Of a stretch of DNA of 64,000 nucleotides, positions 1-9,084 are shown piece by piece. The stretch covers positions 34,574 through 98,573 of the forward strand of contig CAMHMJ010000008.1 of NCBI GenBank assembly GCA_946186185.1, given 5' to 3'. Under the pieces are notes generated by a model. It ran no database searches and was not told the DNA's origin. It saw only the letters and a list, made by a program, of their open reading frames with translations. This DNA comes from an uncultured Treponema sp. (GTDB taxonomy: Bacteria; Spirochaetota; Spirochaetia; Treponematales; Treponemataceae). How positions within the stretch are numbered: the stretch's first letter is position 1; the number at the start of each line of letters is the position of its first letter. The translations under genes and the position numbers were made by a program.

Positions 1-788
1 TAGACGGATTCCGCATGGATGCCGTTAAACACATCAAGTTCGACTTCTTTAACAACTGGCTTTCCTATGTAAGACAGCAGACAGGCAAAGAACTCTTTAC
101 TGTTGGTGAATACTGGAACTACGATGTAGGCAAGTTGAACAACTTCATCAATGCCAGCGGCGGATGTATGTCTCTCTTTGACGCTCCAATGCACATGAAC
201 TTCTACAACGCTTCTTACGGAAACGGAAACTACGACATGGGTGCAATTTTGAACGGAACACTCACAAAGTCTAACCCGCTTAAATCTGTTAGTATCGTAG
301 AAAACCACGACACTCAGCCATGCCAGGCTCTTGAATCAACTGTAAACTGGTGGTTCAAGCCGTTGGCTTATGCAATCATTCTTCTTCGCCAGGAAGCATA
401 TCCATGTGTATTCTACGCTGACCTTTACGGCGCACAGTATACAGATAACGGATACAACATCAACATGGCTCCGGTTACAAACCTTGAAAAGCTCATCAAG
501 GCACGAAAGAACTACGCTTACGGAACCCAGCACGACTACTTTGACAACAACAATATTGTAGGCTGGACCCGGGAAGGTGTAAGCGACAGAAGCGGCTCCG
601 GCTGCGCAGTCATCATGTCTGACAACGCAGGGGGAAGCAAGTGGATGTATGTTGGAAAGAAATGGGCCGGCAAGAAGTTCTACGACTATCTTGGAGTTCA
701 GTACGACAAGGTTACCATCAACTCTGACGGATGGGGCCAGTTCTGGTGCGACGGCGGCTCAGTTTCCGTTTACGTTCCTGTAAACTAA
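1..788 (+). CDS. Alpha-amylase, GH13_5 type (5'-truncated by window edge)
   Basis: Endo-acting alpha-1,4-glucan hydrolase, C-terminal half only. The reading frame is open to the left edge: the ORF-track Met at 15 is internal, lying inside the GH13 region II motif DGFRMDAVKH, whose second Asp is the nucleophile. The acid/base Glu is in FTVGEYW and the third catalytic Asp in VENHDTQ. The tail (KARKNYAYGTQHDYFDNN, then IVGWTREG and a beta-rich domain ending GGSVSVYVPVN) closely follows the liquefying Bacillus amylases of GH13_5. The start, signal peptide and therefore the location (cytoplasmic or secreted) lie outside the window. It fits the maltodextrin enzymes at 20-26 kb. Family call is firm; exact substrate is inferred. 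Confidence 0.93.
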   Translation, partial: DGFRMDAVKHIKFDFFNNWLSYVRQQTGKELFTVGEYWNYDVGKLNNFINASGGCMSLFDAPMHMNFYNASYGNGNYDMGAILNGTLTKSNPLKSVSIVENHDTQPCQALESTVNWWFKPLAYAIILLRQEAYPCVFYADLYGAQYTDNGYNINMAPVTNLEKLIKARKNYAYGTQHDYFDNNNIVGWTREGVSDRSGSGCAVIMSDNAGGSKWMYVGKKWAGKKFYDYLGVQYDKVTINSDGWGQFWCDGGSVSVYVPVN

Positions 789-792
789 GCTA

Positions 793-1980
793 TTAGTGAA
801 ACAGTGACGGCAGATTAGCAAAAATATCTGCACCGCTGACGAAGGTTCCGATTGAGCTTCCGATTGAAGAAAGGAAGAATACAAGAAGAACCTTCAGAAT
901 GCGGTTTTTATAAAAGCCTTTAAGGCTTCCGGCATCGTCTGCAAGGTTTTCAAGGTCACGAACCTTTGGCCGGCAGATGAATGCCTGGAAAATACCTGTA
1001 ACAATTCCAACACCAATCAGCGGACACAGGGAAGTAAGGGGCGCCGCAATAAACGAAAGAATTATCGTAAGTGGATGAGCGGCCGCAATAATGGAACCGA
1101 TGGCGCTCAGGCTTCCGTTCCACAGAATCCAGGATTCAAGCATTTCAAAGCCCTTTGAACGGCCGCCAAAATAGAAACCAGCCGCAATAGCAAGCACAAT
1201 TAAAACCGGAATTATCCAGCCAAGGATTTTAGCCCCGGCTTTTTTTGGAGGAACAACTTCAATTTCACTTGTATCTGAGGTTTCGGCGGCGGCAGCGATT
1301 TTTTCAAGATGTGCCTGAACTCCCGGAAGATGTCCCGCACCAAGAACCGCAAGGATTTTATTTCCCTTAGACTCCCAGATTTTTGAAGCAAGGTATTTAT
1401 CACGCTCGTCAATCAAAACTTCCTTTACCACCGGAAGATATTCGGAAAGCTCGTTCATCATGGAGTCCATTTCAGAGCGGTCCTTTAATTCTTCAATCTG
1501 TTCTTCAGAAATTTCTTCTTTGCTGAAAGCACTGGCTAAAAGGGCTGAAACCAGCTTAATTTTTCCCCACAGAGAGTTTTTTGCCCAGGCGCGGCGAAGA
1601 GTCACCTGAATGGGACGATCCACCATTACGCAGGGAATGTTTTCTTCCTCGCTAACGTTGATTGCCGCAAGCATTTCGTCTCCCGGTTTTACACCAACAT
1701 TATTTCCCATTCTTTTCTGGAAAGAAGCCAGAACCAGGTTTGCAAGAAGAAGGAAGCCCTCGTTCTTTTTAAGAACTTTTATAATATCCAGCTGAGCGTA
1801 TTTGTCCGGATTTTTAATGGATTCGTAGCGCTTTTCGTCAAGTTCAACGCAAACCGCTTCCGGCTTTATTTCACGCACTGCGGCGCTGACTTCCTTTACG
1901 CTTTCGTCGGAAACGTGGGCCGTTCCCAAAAGCACGATTTCTCTTCCATTAAGATTAAGCTGTACCTGTGTCTGTTTCAT
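793..1980 (-). CDS. TraB/PrgY-family membrane protein
   Basis: The N-terminal ~230 residues form a TraB domain of the EreA/ChaN/TIKI superfamily: the GTAHVS motif with its conserved His near residue 20, VELDEKR, and a later GAGHLPGV motif. A C-terminal membrane region follows with about three or four hydrophobic segments. Related domains include metal-dependent peptidases, and TraB/PrgY proteins act on peptide pheromones in enterococci; the substrate here is unknown. The ORF track starts at a TTG (2046). I prefer the ATG at 1980 because AGGA sits about 8 nt upstream and the family homology begins right after it. It follows the TPR lipoprotein gene closely and may be its operon partner. Confidence 0.8.
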   Translation of the reverse strand: MKQTQVQLNLNGREIVLLGTAHVSDESVKEVSAAVREIKPEAVCVELDEKRYESIKNPDKYAQLDIIKVLKKNEGFLLLANLVLASFQKRMGNNVGVKPGDEMLAAINVSEEENIPCVMVDRPIQVTLRRAWAKNSLWGKIKLVSALLASAFSKEEISEEQIEELKDRSEMDSMMNELSEYLPVVKEVLIDERDKYLASKIWESKGNKILAVLGAGHLPGVQAHLEKIAAAAETSDTSEIEVVPPKKAGAKILGWIIPVLIVLAIAAGFYFGGRSKGFEMLESWILWNGSLSAIGSIIAAAHPLTIILSFIAAPLTSLCPLIGVGIVTGIFQAFICRPKVRDLENLADDAGSLKGFYKNRILKVLLVFFLSSIGSSIGTFVSGADIFANLPSLFH

Positions 1981-2049
1981 TTTATAATTCCTGGTTTCTT
2001 CTTTTAGTCCTTTTTGAAATGCAACGGATTCGGGCGCCATGCACAAAGC

Positions 2050-3483
2050 CTAAAGCTCCTGTTCTGCCCATTCTGCAAGTCTATACTCAAAGAACAACGG
2101 TGTCTGCATTTTAGTTACTTTTGAATAATATTCTTTTGCCACTGCATCTGAACCCCGCATCTGATAGTAAAGGGCAAAGTAGAAAAGCATCTTTCCCCGC
2201 TTAGTTTTGTCCGTTTCCTTATCCAGGGCGGTTGCAATGGTATTTTCCGCATTAGCCGGTCCCTGGTCGTGGTAAAGACGAATCATCTTGTAGTCCAGGC
2301 TTTCCCGGTTCATGTTCTTCATAATATTCTGAGCCATTTTCTTTGCTTCGAAAAGATTATTTTCCTTTATATAGGTTGCCATTATCATCAGCTGGTAGGC
2401 ACTCTGACTCTTAATGGAGTTTGCCTTGGAAAAAGCCGCCCGGGCAACGGCCCAGTTCTTTTCATGGAATTCAAGAATTCCGATTTCCTCGTAGGCAAAA
2501 TAATAGGAAGGATTTGTTTTTACTACCATATGGTAGTCTGCAAGAGCCTGCTTGAACTTGTCCTGCTCGTCGTAAAGGCCCGCGCGGTAGGCATAACCCA
2601 GAAAATAGGTCGGATCTATCTGAATTGCCTTTGACCAGGCTTTTTCTGCATCTGCATAACGGCCCACATTTCTAAGATAGCTTCCGTAATCAAGGAAGAA
2701 ATCGTAGGTATTCGGCTCCAGCTTGATTGCCTTTTCAATGTAATCAATGGCGTTTTTGTAATTTTCATCTTCGGCGGAAAGCTTTCCAAGATATGAAAGG
2801 GCAACCGTATCATTTTTATCCATCTGATACATTTTATTGAAGGTTTCTTTTGCGCTTTTCATGTCCCCTGTATACCAGCACATTTTTCCATAACCGTAGA
2901 GGGCATCGTGATTGTCCGGCTCGCTTATGAGGGCGCGTCTGTAGTTGTTCAGGGCAAGCTTGTATTTTTTCTTGATCTGCTGCTGGTCTCCCAGAATGAT
3001 ATTTGCAGCCGCATTGTTCGGGTCAGCCGCAAGGAGCTGTTTAATTGCCGCATTCTGAGCCTGACTGTCGCCGGAAGCAAGGGCAATCTGGGCATTCAGC
3101 TCAAGCACCTCTTTATTTGATGGATCCTTTGCCTTCAGTTCAGAAGCAATGACAGCCGCTTCCTTTGTGCGGTTTGCAGAAAGAAGAAGTGAAGCCTGAA
3201 GAATTTTCATATCTGTATTGTCTTTTAATTCTTCCGGGATTGTCTCAAAGTGACCGATTGCACCTTCAAGGTCGCCTTTTGCCAGAGCGGACTGAAGCTT
3301 TTCAACAAAAATTACATCGGGAGTTTTTGGAGGTTCAATTTTTTCCGGCTCTTTAGAATTTTTTGCTGTTTTTTCTATAGAATCTGCTCCACCGGCTGAA
3401 TCAGGAGATGGCGTTGAAGCGCAGGCTGAAATTGAAATCAAAAAAATCAGCAGCATTCCAAAAGCGAAAGGTCGAATTTTCAT
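2050..3483 (-). CDS. TPR-repeat lipoprotein
   Basis: A 477-residue protein with a lipoprotein signal: basic N-terminus, hydrophobic stretch and lipobox ISAC around residues 17-21, then a Ser/Pro/Asp-rich linker. From about residue 60 to 420 there are consecutive tetratricopeptide repeats with the usual W/L-G-Y-A-F-A-P spacing, for example ALISEPDNHDALYGYG and AIKLEPNTYDFFLDYG. Such proteins are scaffolds anchored to a membrane facing the periplasm; the partner is not identifiable. The TraB-family gene lies just downstream on the same strand, and the 609-aa envelope gene is divergent across about 80 bp. Lipoprotein and TPR calls are secure, the role is unknown. Confidence 0.88.
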   Translation of the reverse strand: MKIRPFAFGMLLIFLISISACASTPSPDSAGGADSIEKTAKNSKEPEKIEPPKTPDVIFVEKLQSALAKGDLEGAIGHFETIPEELKDNTDMKILQASLLLSANRTKEAAVIASELKAKDPSNKEVLELNAQIALASGDSQAQNAAIKQLLAADPNNAAANIILGDQQQIKKKYKLALNNYRRALISEPDNHDALYGYGKMCWYTGDMKSAKETFNKMYQMDKNDTVALSYLGKLSAEDENYKNAIDYIEKAIKLEPNTYDFFLDYGSYLRNVGRYADAEKAWSKAIQIDPTYFLGYAYRAGLYDEQDKFKQALADYHMVVKTNPSYYFAYEEIGILEFHEKNWAVARAAFSKANSIKSQSAYQLMIMATYIKENNLFEAKKMAQNIMKNMNRESLDYKMIRLYHDQGPANAENTIATALDKETDKTKRGKMLFYFALYYQMRGSDAVAKEYYSKVTKMQTPLFFEYRLAEWAEQEL

Positions 3484-3563
3484 TTTATAAATCCTCGCGA
3501 TTATATATCTTTGTCTTTGCAGATAGTTGAAATTCCTTGGTTCATTGATTAAACTCTTAGGCG

Positions 3564-5393
3564 ATGTTTACCAAAGTATTAAGAAAATCATTAATTCTGC
3601 TGGCCGTTTACGCCATTTTTATAATCGGCATTTTTGTTCTTCAGTTTAAGAACTCTTCAATTATATCAGAAAAAATCGGCAGCCTCCATATAACCCTTGT
3701 AGAATCTACAGATGATAACAACACAATTCGCCTTAAAAACAAATTTTCAACAAGTTTTAACGGAATTTCTTTTTCAACAAGCGACGATAATCCCGTAAAA
3801 ATCGTGAAGAGCGGAAAAGCGTTCCCGGTTACCCTTCTTTCCTGGAAGAAGGAATCTGCTACCTCCTGCTCCTTCCTGTTCACCGAAAACCTTACACTGC
3901 GCTTCAGCATGAGCGACGAAACACCGAAAGCCCTTCTGAATGTAGATGCAGTTTTCCCGAAAAGCGTAAATTCGGTTCAGGTGCCATTTTCACTCACCGG
4001 TGGCGCTACCCTCACAAGCCTTACGGACAAAAAGATTCAGATAAACTCAAAAAAGAACACCTGGGAGCTTTCTGCCTCGGAAATTGAAGACGGACACATT
4101 CATTTGAACCACAAGGAACCGGTAATTTCCTACGCATACTACGACAACACCAGAAGCTTCTCTTTTGCAATGGCAGCCGCCCTGGAGAATGCAACCGAAA
4201 CTGCATACTCCAAAACAGTTGAGCTCTTGAAGGACAACCTTGTTCAGACCTTCAGCCAGATTTCTCCGGAATCCACCAGCGTTACGGAAATGGAAGCAGT
4301 TTCCTACGTGGCTGTAATGGCAAGCCGTGGAAAATATCAGGAAGGAATTGAGGGGGTTCCGCAGAACTTCAAGAAAAACGGAAACCGAACCTATCTCTCT
4401 GCTCCGTACTTTAATAACCTTGCAAAAATGAACGAAAGCCTGGTTCGCCAGATGCAGAAATTCAGCGACACAATCACTCTTGCCAGCGAAAACGGAAGTC
4501 TGGACGTATTCACCCTCAGGAACTTAAGTGACTACATGAGCATGCATCCGGGTTCAGAGACAATTGCTAAGCTTTTGCAGAATACAGCCAGCCGTGATTT
4601 GAGCGATATTACAATCATGCAGGCAGCAGGAATTCTTACCACCTGGATTGAGCTTTCACAGAAAAATAAAACCCTTGCCGACATGTTAGTGCCGGCAACA
4701 AAAGCCTGCGTTTCAAAGATTGAATCCAGCTGTAATCTGGACGACAACACCCTTACTATGGTAGAAAAAGGAACCTTCCTGCCGGTTGTAAACGCATCTT
4801 ACGCAGGAGACGCAATTCTGCGCTACGGACGGCTTACAAACAACGCTGAATGTGTTGCCGGCGGCCGCCTGATTATTAACTCGTACCTCAAGAACAGCGA
4901 TTCCTTTGATTCCCGCTCCCTTGCGGAACTCTACCCGATTATCGTTCACGACAACATTTACTACCCGCACTTCGTAATCATGAGCTTCGACAAACTGGGT
5001 GCTGTATGGGCATGGACCTGTGCAGAAAAAGTCAGCTACATAAACGACAACGCAGGAACCATCAGTATTCTTGTTGACTTTATGCTTTCCAACACCCACT
5101 ACATGATTGTAAACGGTATCGAAGCCTTCAAGTCAATCTACATCTACGACATGGCATTCCGCACCGACCCTCGTTTTGAAACCTACAATTCTTCCGGTTA
5201 CGTTTACCAGAAGGACAACACTTCCCTTCTCCTAAAGAGCCGCCACCGCTCCGCAACCGAAGTCATCCGCCTTTCATACATCGACAACTCTGCCGAAAAA
5301 GCCGCTTCCGAAACTTCCGCCGCTTCTGACAGCACAGAAAACACCGAATCTTCAGAATCCAGCACTGGTACTGAATCAGGCAGCACAGAGTAG
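3564..5393 (+). CDS. Large membrane-anchored envelope protein of unknown function
   Basis: 609 residues, not recognised as a named family. One N-terminal hydrophobic segment (about residues 10-27, LILLAVYAIFIIGIFVLQ) looks like an uncleaved anchor, leaving a large domain outside the cytoplasmic membrane. Residues 30-200 look beta-rich; about 230-540 look alpha-helical. The last ~35 residues are low-complexity Ser/Glu/Thr. The start has no convincing Shine-Dalgarno; a TTGAAA (3527-3532), 17 nt, TAAACT (3550-3555) pair lies 8 nt before the ATG, so a leaderless or near-leaderless transcript is possible. Divergent from the TPR lipoprotein. Probably a spirochaete-specific envelope protein. Confidence 0.75.
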   Translation: MFTKVLRKSLILLAVYAIFIIGIFVLQFKNSSIISEKIGSLHITLVESTDDNNTIRLKNKFSTSFNGISFSTSDDNPVKIVKSGKAFPVTLLSWKKESATSCSFLFTENLTLRFSMSDETPKALLNVDAVFPKSVNSVQVPFSLTGGATLTSLTDKKIQINSKKNTWELSASEIEDGHIHLNHKEPVISYAYYDNTRSFSFAMAAALENATETAYSKTVELLKDNLVQTFSQISPESTSVTEMEAVSYVAVMASRGKYQEGIEGVPQNFKKNGNRTYLSAPYFNNLAKMNESLVRQMQKFSDTITLASENGSLDVFTLRNLSDYMSMHPGSETIAKLLQNTASRDLSDITIMQAAGILTTWIELSQKNKTLADMLVPATKACVSKIESSCNLDDNTLTMVEKGTFLPVVNASYAGDAILRYGRLTNNAECVAGGRLIINSYLKNSDSFDSRSLAELYPIIVHDNIYYPHFVIMSFDKLGAVWAWTCAEKVSYINDNAGTISILVDFMLSNTHYMIVNGIEAFKSIYIYDMAFRTDPRFETYNSSGYVYQKDNTSLLLKSRHRSATEVIRLSYIDNSAEKAASETSAASDSTENTESSESSTGTESGSTE

Positions 5394-5402
5394 AACTGAG
5401 CC

Positions 5403-5526
5403 AGTCAGGGCAGCCGAATTAATATTTACTGATGAAATATCGGGTTCCCGCTGAGAGCCACTTTTGAAAATTTAACTACACTACTCGAAATTTAACCTGG
5501 AAACAATTAATTCGGCTGCCCTGACT
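5403..5526. repeat. Intergenic palindromic element with 21-bp perfect arms
   Basis: AGTCAGGGCAGCCGAATTAA plus T (5403-5423) is the exact reverse complement of 5506-5526. The 82-nt interior contains GGTTCCCGCTGAGAGCC followed by ACTTTTGAAAATTTAA, which matches the right arm of the palindromic elements at 36.3 and 44.6 kb. It lies between two + strand genes and could also act as a terminator, though no long T-run follows. Confidence 0.8.
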
Positions 5527-5586
5527 ATTACCAATTTCTCTATTTTTTTCTGTATCCATTCGCAGAGTTTTTTGTTAATATACTGT

Positions 5587-7032
5587 ATGAAAAAATGTCT
5601 GAAAACCAAACCCCTGCTGCTTTTGTTCACCTGCGGACTCTTGTATTCTGCAGCGGCAGAGCCACAGCTTTCCGACTATCTGGCAAACGATCTCGAACTT
5701 AAACGGCTTTCTCTGGAACTAAAAAAGACACTCCTTTCCGCAAAAAGCACTTCCATCGACAATGGAATCGACATTCAGCTTTCTTCCGGAACCGCAACCT
5801 TCACCTTCAGTGAAAACGATTCCTACGTGAAATTTCAGCCGAATGCTAAAATGACCGTGCCTCAGGCTTCAAATTTAACCTTTTCAACTTCAACCAAAGT
5901 TACAAAATCCGGACAGGAAGACGAAACAAAGGTTGACGACACAAAATTCAGCCTTTCTGCGGATATAATTTCAGGTTCGCTTTTAACCAGAAAGCTGAAC
6001 TTAAAAAAAGCCGACCGTCAGGTTCTGGAAGCACGCAGAAAGCTTCAGGATTATGCCCTTACTTCAGAAATCAACTACTACAAACAGCTCCGCTCCCTTC
6101 TGGACACCTCCTCCAGCATAATTTCTGCACAAAGGTCCATGTACGATGACACAATCGACTTTGAGGAAATCAAGGCAAAGGGCTACGACCCCCGTTCTAC
6201 TAAATATAGAGAAGCAGAAATGGATGTTATTTCTGACAGACGCAATGTAGAAACCAAAATACACAAGCTGGAACGAGACTGCGCTGTTTTTGCTTCAAAA
6301 TGCAATGCTGAATTCAAGCCGGGCACTCTTCCCAAGGATTTTTTACCAACGGAAATTCCGGTTGTTGAAGGAGTGAACATTCTTTCCTTCGATAAAGAAA
6401 ACTATAAAAAAATCGAAAGCGCAAAATGGAATCAGGAAATTGCAGCTTTAGGCCGTAAAGCCGACAAAAATTTCACCCTCAGCGCTTCAGCAGGTTATAC
6501 AATCAAAAACTCGGATACAAAAACTTCTTCCGACAAAGAAAAGGAAGCCAGTGACACAGTGGATGCAGGTCTTCAGGCGACTTTTTCCGGCTTGAGTCTT
6601 GGAGCCGGCACTTCCATTCCAACCAACGGAGAAAGCCCGGTTTACACGGTAACCGCCTCAATCAATCCCAATAAGTTTCGAAAGCTTTCTATAAAAAAGA
6701 AGCAGAACCAGATGAACGAACAGGAAGAGGAAATTGAAATTCAGGCGGCCCTGAACACCTACGAAGAAGACGTTATTGACCGCCAGAGAAGCCTGAGCGA
6801 CCTCTACTGGACAAAACAGACAAATCAAGAATCCTATGAAATGTACATCTCCTTTGCACAGGATATGAAAAAAAATCTCGATAACGGGTTAATCACGGAA
6901 AGCGAATATCTGTACGCCTACGCAAACAGGGAGCTGTACCGTATAAAACTTTTGATAAACGACATCGATATTTTGATATATAATAATGAAGTAAAGCTTC
7001 TTTTCTGCCGGGATTCGGAGCTTCAGGAATAA
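5587..7032 (+). CDS. TolC-like outer membrane efflux protein
   Basis: Outer membrane/periplasmic exit duct of a tripartite efflux pump. A signal peptide (MKKCLKTK, then LLLLFTCGLLYSAAAEP) is followed by long amphipathic helices with heptad patterns at about residues 100-230 and 370-470, the usual doubled coiled-coil layout of the outer membrane efflux protein family. I start at ATG 5587; the ORF-track start is an upstream TTG with nothing to support it. It is the first gene of an operon with a periplasmic adaptor, ATPase and permease, with only 25 nt to the next gene. Sequence divergence from TolC is large, so the call rests on architecture plus context. Confidence 0.8.
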   Translation: MKKCLKTKPLLLLFTCGLLYSAAAEPQLSDYLANDLELKRLSLELKKTLLSAKSTSIDNGIDIQLSSGTATFTFSENDSYVKFQPNAKMTVPQASNLTFSTSTKVTKSGQEDETKVDDTKFSLSADIISGSLLTRKLNLKKADRQVLEARRKLQDYALTSEINYYKQLRSLLDTSSSIISAQRSMYDDTIDFEEIKAKGYDPRSTKYREAEMDVISDRRNVETKIHKLERDCAVFASKCNAEFKPGTLPKDFLPTEIPVVEGVNILSFDKENYKKIESAKWNQEIAALGRKADKNFTLSASAGYTIKNSDTKTSSDKEKEASDTVDAGLQATFSGLSLGAGTSIPTNGESPVYTVTASINPNKFRKLSIKKKQNQMNEQEEEIEIQAALNTYEEDVIDRQRSLSDLYWTKQTNQESYEMYISFAQDMKKNLDNGLITESEYLYAYANRELYRIKLLINDIDILIYNNEVKLLFCRDSELQE

Positions 7033-7057
7033 AACCAGGAAAATTACAGGATATAAT

Positions 7058-8164
7058 ATGAAAAAAGTAAAAATTGGTAAAAAATTGAAAATCGTGCTGA
7101 TTTCAGCAGGAGCAGTAATACTGGTAATAGCCGCTCTTGTAATTGCCAGAAAAATCGGCGAAGCAAAGAAAAATCAGAAGGTAACCTACACCGTAAAATC
7201 CGAAACCTACGAAAACTGCATAGAAATTGCGGGAACAATTGCCGCCGCCGAAGAACAGACCCTTCAGGCCCTGAGTGACGGCACCGTTCTTGGAGTTTAT
7301 GTTCAGAAAGGGGACAAGGTAAAAAAAGGCGATATCATCATTCAGCTTGATTCAACCGAGCAGGAATACAATCTGGCAAAACTGGACTATGATATGGATT
7401 CCACCAGAATTTCCGGAGCAAAAAAACAGCTTCAGCTTCAGCAGGTTCAGCGCCTTTCCCTTTTACAGAAAATTGAAGACAGAAAAGTAGTTGCAACCTT
7501 TGACGGAATCATCGCAGATCTGGATGTAGCCGTGGGGGACTCAATGGAAGCCAAGGACTCCGTTGGAACTCTGGTAAATGTAGATTATTTGAAGGCAAAC
7601 GTTGAAGTTGCCGAAACCGATGTTGCAAAGCTCAAGGTTGGCCAGAAGGTTATTTTTACCTTCCCTGCATACAACGGAACCGTCGAAGGCTATGTTGTGG
7701 GCTGGCCGGCAATCGGTGAAGTAACAAGCCGAGGCGCTACAGTAGTAAACGCCGAAGTACGAATCGATAAATACCCTCCGGAAATCTTACCGAATTTTTC
7801 CTTCACCGGAAAAATCCAGATTACGGACCCGGTGGATAACCTTATTGTTGAACGCTACGCCGTGGGCCGGGAAAACAAGGAAACCTTTGTAGAACTTGCC
7901 CAGTCAGGCGAAAAAATCAGCGTAAAAATTGCACCCTACGGCTCCGGATATGTAAAAATCACAGAGGGCGCCGTAAAGGAAGGGGATGTTTTAAAAGCCC
8001 AGAGCGTTCCTAAGGTTTCAGGAACCGTTCGTCCAAACGGTCAGGGTGCCGGCGCCCGACAGGGACAGTTCCCGGGCCAGGGCGGTGCCGGAGCTTCCGG
8101 AACACGAGGTACGGGAATGGGCGCTCCGGGCGGAATGTCGGGTAGTTTTCCGGGAGGAAGATAG
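7058..8164 (+). CDS. Periplasmic adaptor (MacA/HlyD type) of efflux pump
   Basis: Membrane fusion protein linking an inner membrane ABC transporter to the TolC-like duct. One N-terminal transmembrane segment (about residues 12-30) is followed by a split lipoyl domain (VQKGDKVKKGDIIIQLDS; second half VATFDGIIADLDVAVGDS), a short coiled-coil hairpin between them, and a beta-barrel domain (ANVEVAETDVAKLKVGQKV). The C-terminal ~45 residues are Gly/Pro/Ala-rich, probably disordered. SD AGGA precedes the ATG. The hairpin is shorter than in E. coli MacA. The stop lies 2 nt before the GTG of the ATPase gene, indicating translational coupling. Confidence 0.9.
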   Translation: MKKVKIGKKLKIVLISAGAVILVIAALVIARKIGEAKKNQKVTYTVKSETYENCIEIAGTIAAAEEQTLQALSDGTVLGVYVQKGDKVKKGDIIIQLDSTEQEYNLAKLDYDMDSTRISGAKKQLQLQQVQRLSLLQKIEDRKVVATFDGIIADLDVAVGDSMEAKDSVGTLVNVDYLKANVEVAETDVAKLKVGQKVIFTFPAYNGTVEGYVVGWPAIGEVTSRGATVVNAEVRIDKYPPEILPNFSFTGKIQITDPVDNLIVERYAVGRENKETFVELAQSGEKISVKIAPYGSGYVKITEGAVKEGDVLKAQSVPKVSGTVRPNGQGAGARQGQFPGQGGAGASGTRGTGMGAPGGMSGSFPGGR

Positions 8165-8166
8165 GC

Positions 8167-9084
8167 GTGCAGAACTCAAAAACCGCTGATAAAATAAGCC
8201 CGAAAACCGCCGGCAAAACCAGCCGCAGTTCCGGCAGCAGCACAGAAAATCACTCAAAAACCGTCATAATGATGCAGGATGTCCGCAAAATCTACAAAAT
8301 GGGTGAAACGGAAGTTCACGCCCTGCGGGGAATCAGTTTTTCAATAGAAAACGGCGAATTTGTTTCAATAATGGGTCCTTCGGGCTCCGGAAAATCCACC
8401 TGCATGAACATGATCGGCTGCCTTGACCGCCCTACCAGCGGAATCGTAAAAATCGGCGAAAAAGAAACGGCAAAAATGTCGGAAAAAGAACTGGCTTCCC
8501 TCAGAAACAAAACCATCGGCTTTGTTTTTCAGCAGTACCACCTGCTTCCGGGAATGACGGTCCTTGAAAATGTAATGCTTCCCCTGCGCTATCAGGGCAT
8601 CGATAAAAACGAACGGGCAAAGCTGGCCCGGGCCGCTCTGGAACGGGTAGAAATGGGAAACCGCATCAACCATCGCCCTAACGAGCTTTCCGGCGGACAA
8701 AAGCAGAGAGTTGCAATTGCCCGTGCCATGGTTACAAACCCGGACATCATTCTGGCAGACGAACCGACAGGTGCCCTGGACAGTAAAACCGGTCTTCAGG
8801 TTCTAAAGCTCTTCCGGGAAATCAATCAGGCGGGAACCACTATCGTAATCGTAACCCACGACCCCGGAATCGGAGCCAGCACAAACCGCTGCATCCGCAT
8901 TTTTGACGGAAGCATACATTCAGACCTGACCCAGGAACCGGTGCTGCCATTTACAGAGGAAGGGGCTTCTGCCGCAAGCGCAACTGAAACTCCGGCTGAC
9001 ACAACCAGCGCCCCGGAAGGAAAGTCTGCTACCCCAGGCACAACCAGCGCCCCGGCTAACGAAGAAGGAGGGCAGAATGTTTGA
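8167..9084 (+). CDS. MacB/LolD-type ABC transporter ATPase
   Basis: Cytoplasmic nucleotide-binding subunit powering the efflux pump. All motifs are intact: Walker [11 protein letters not shown]-loop [18 protein letters not shown] (typical of the MacB/LolD/FtsE group), signature [15 protein letters not shown], Walker [12 protein letters not shown] and the H-loop VTHDPG. It starts at GTG 8167, supported by GGAGG about 9 nt upstream; a later ATG pair near residue 34 is possible because the first ~33 residues are Ser/Lys-rich and outside the fold. The C-terminal ~50 residues are also low-complexity (repeated TTSAP). The end overlaps the permease gene by 8 nt. Confidence 0.93.
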   Translation: MQNSKTADKISPKTAGKTSRSSGSSTENHSKTVIMMQDVRKIYKMGETEVHALRGISFSIENGEFVSIMGPSGSGKSTCMNMIGCLDRPTSGIVKIGEKETAKMSEKELASLRNKTIGFVFQQYHLLPGMTVLENVMLPLRYQGIDKNERAKLARAALERVEMGNRINHRPNELSGGQKQRVAIARAMVTNPDIILADEPTGALDSKTGLQVLKLFREINQAGTTIVIVTHDPGIGASTNRCIRIFDGSIHSDLTQEPVLPFTEEGASAASATETPADTTSAPEGKSATPGTTSAPANEEGGQNV

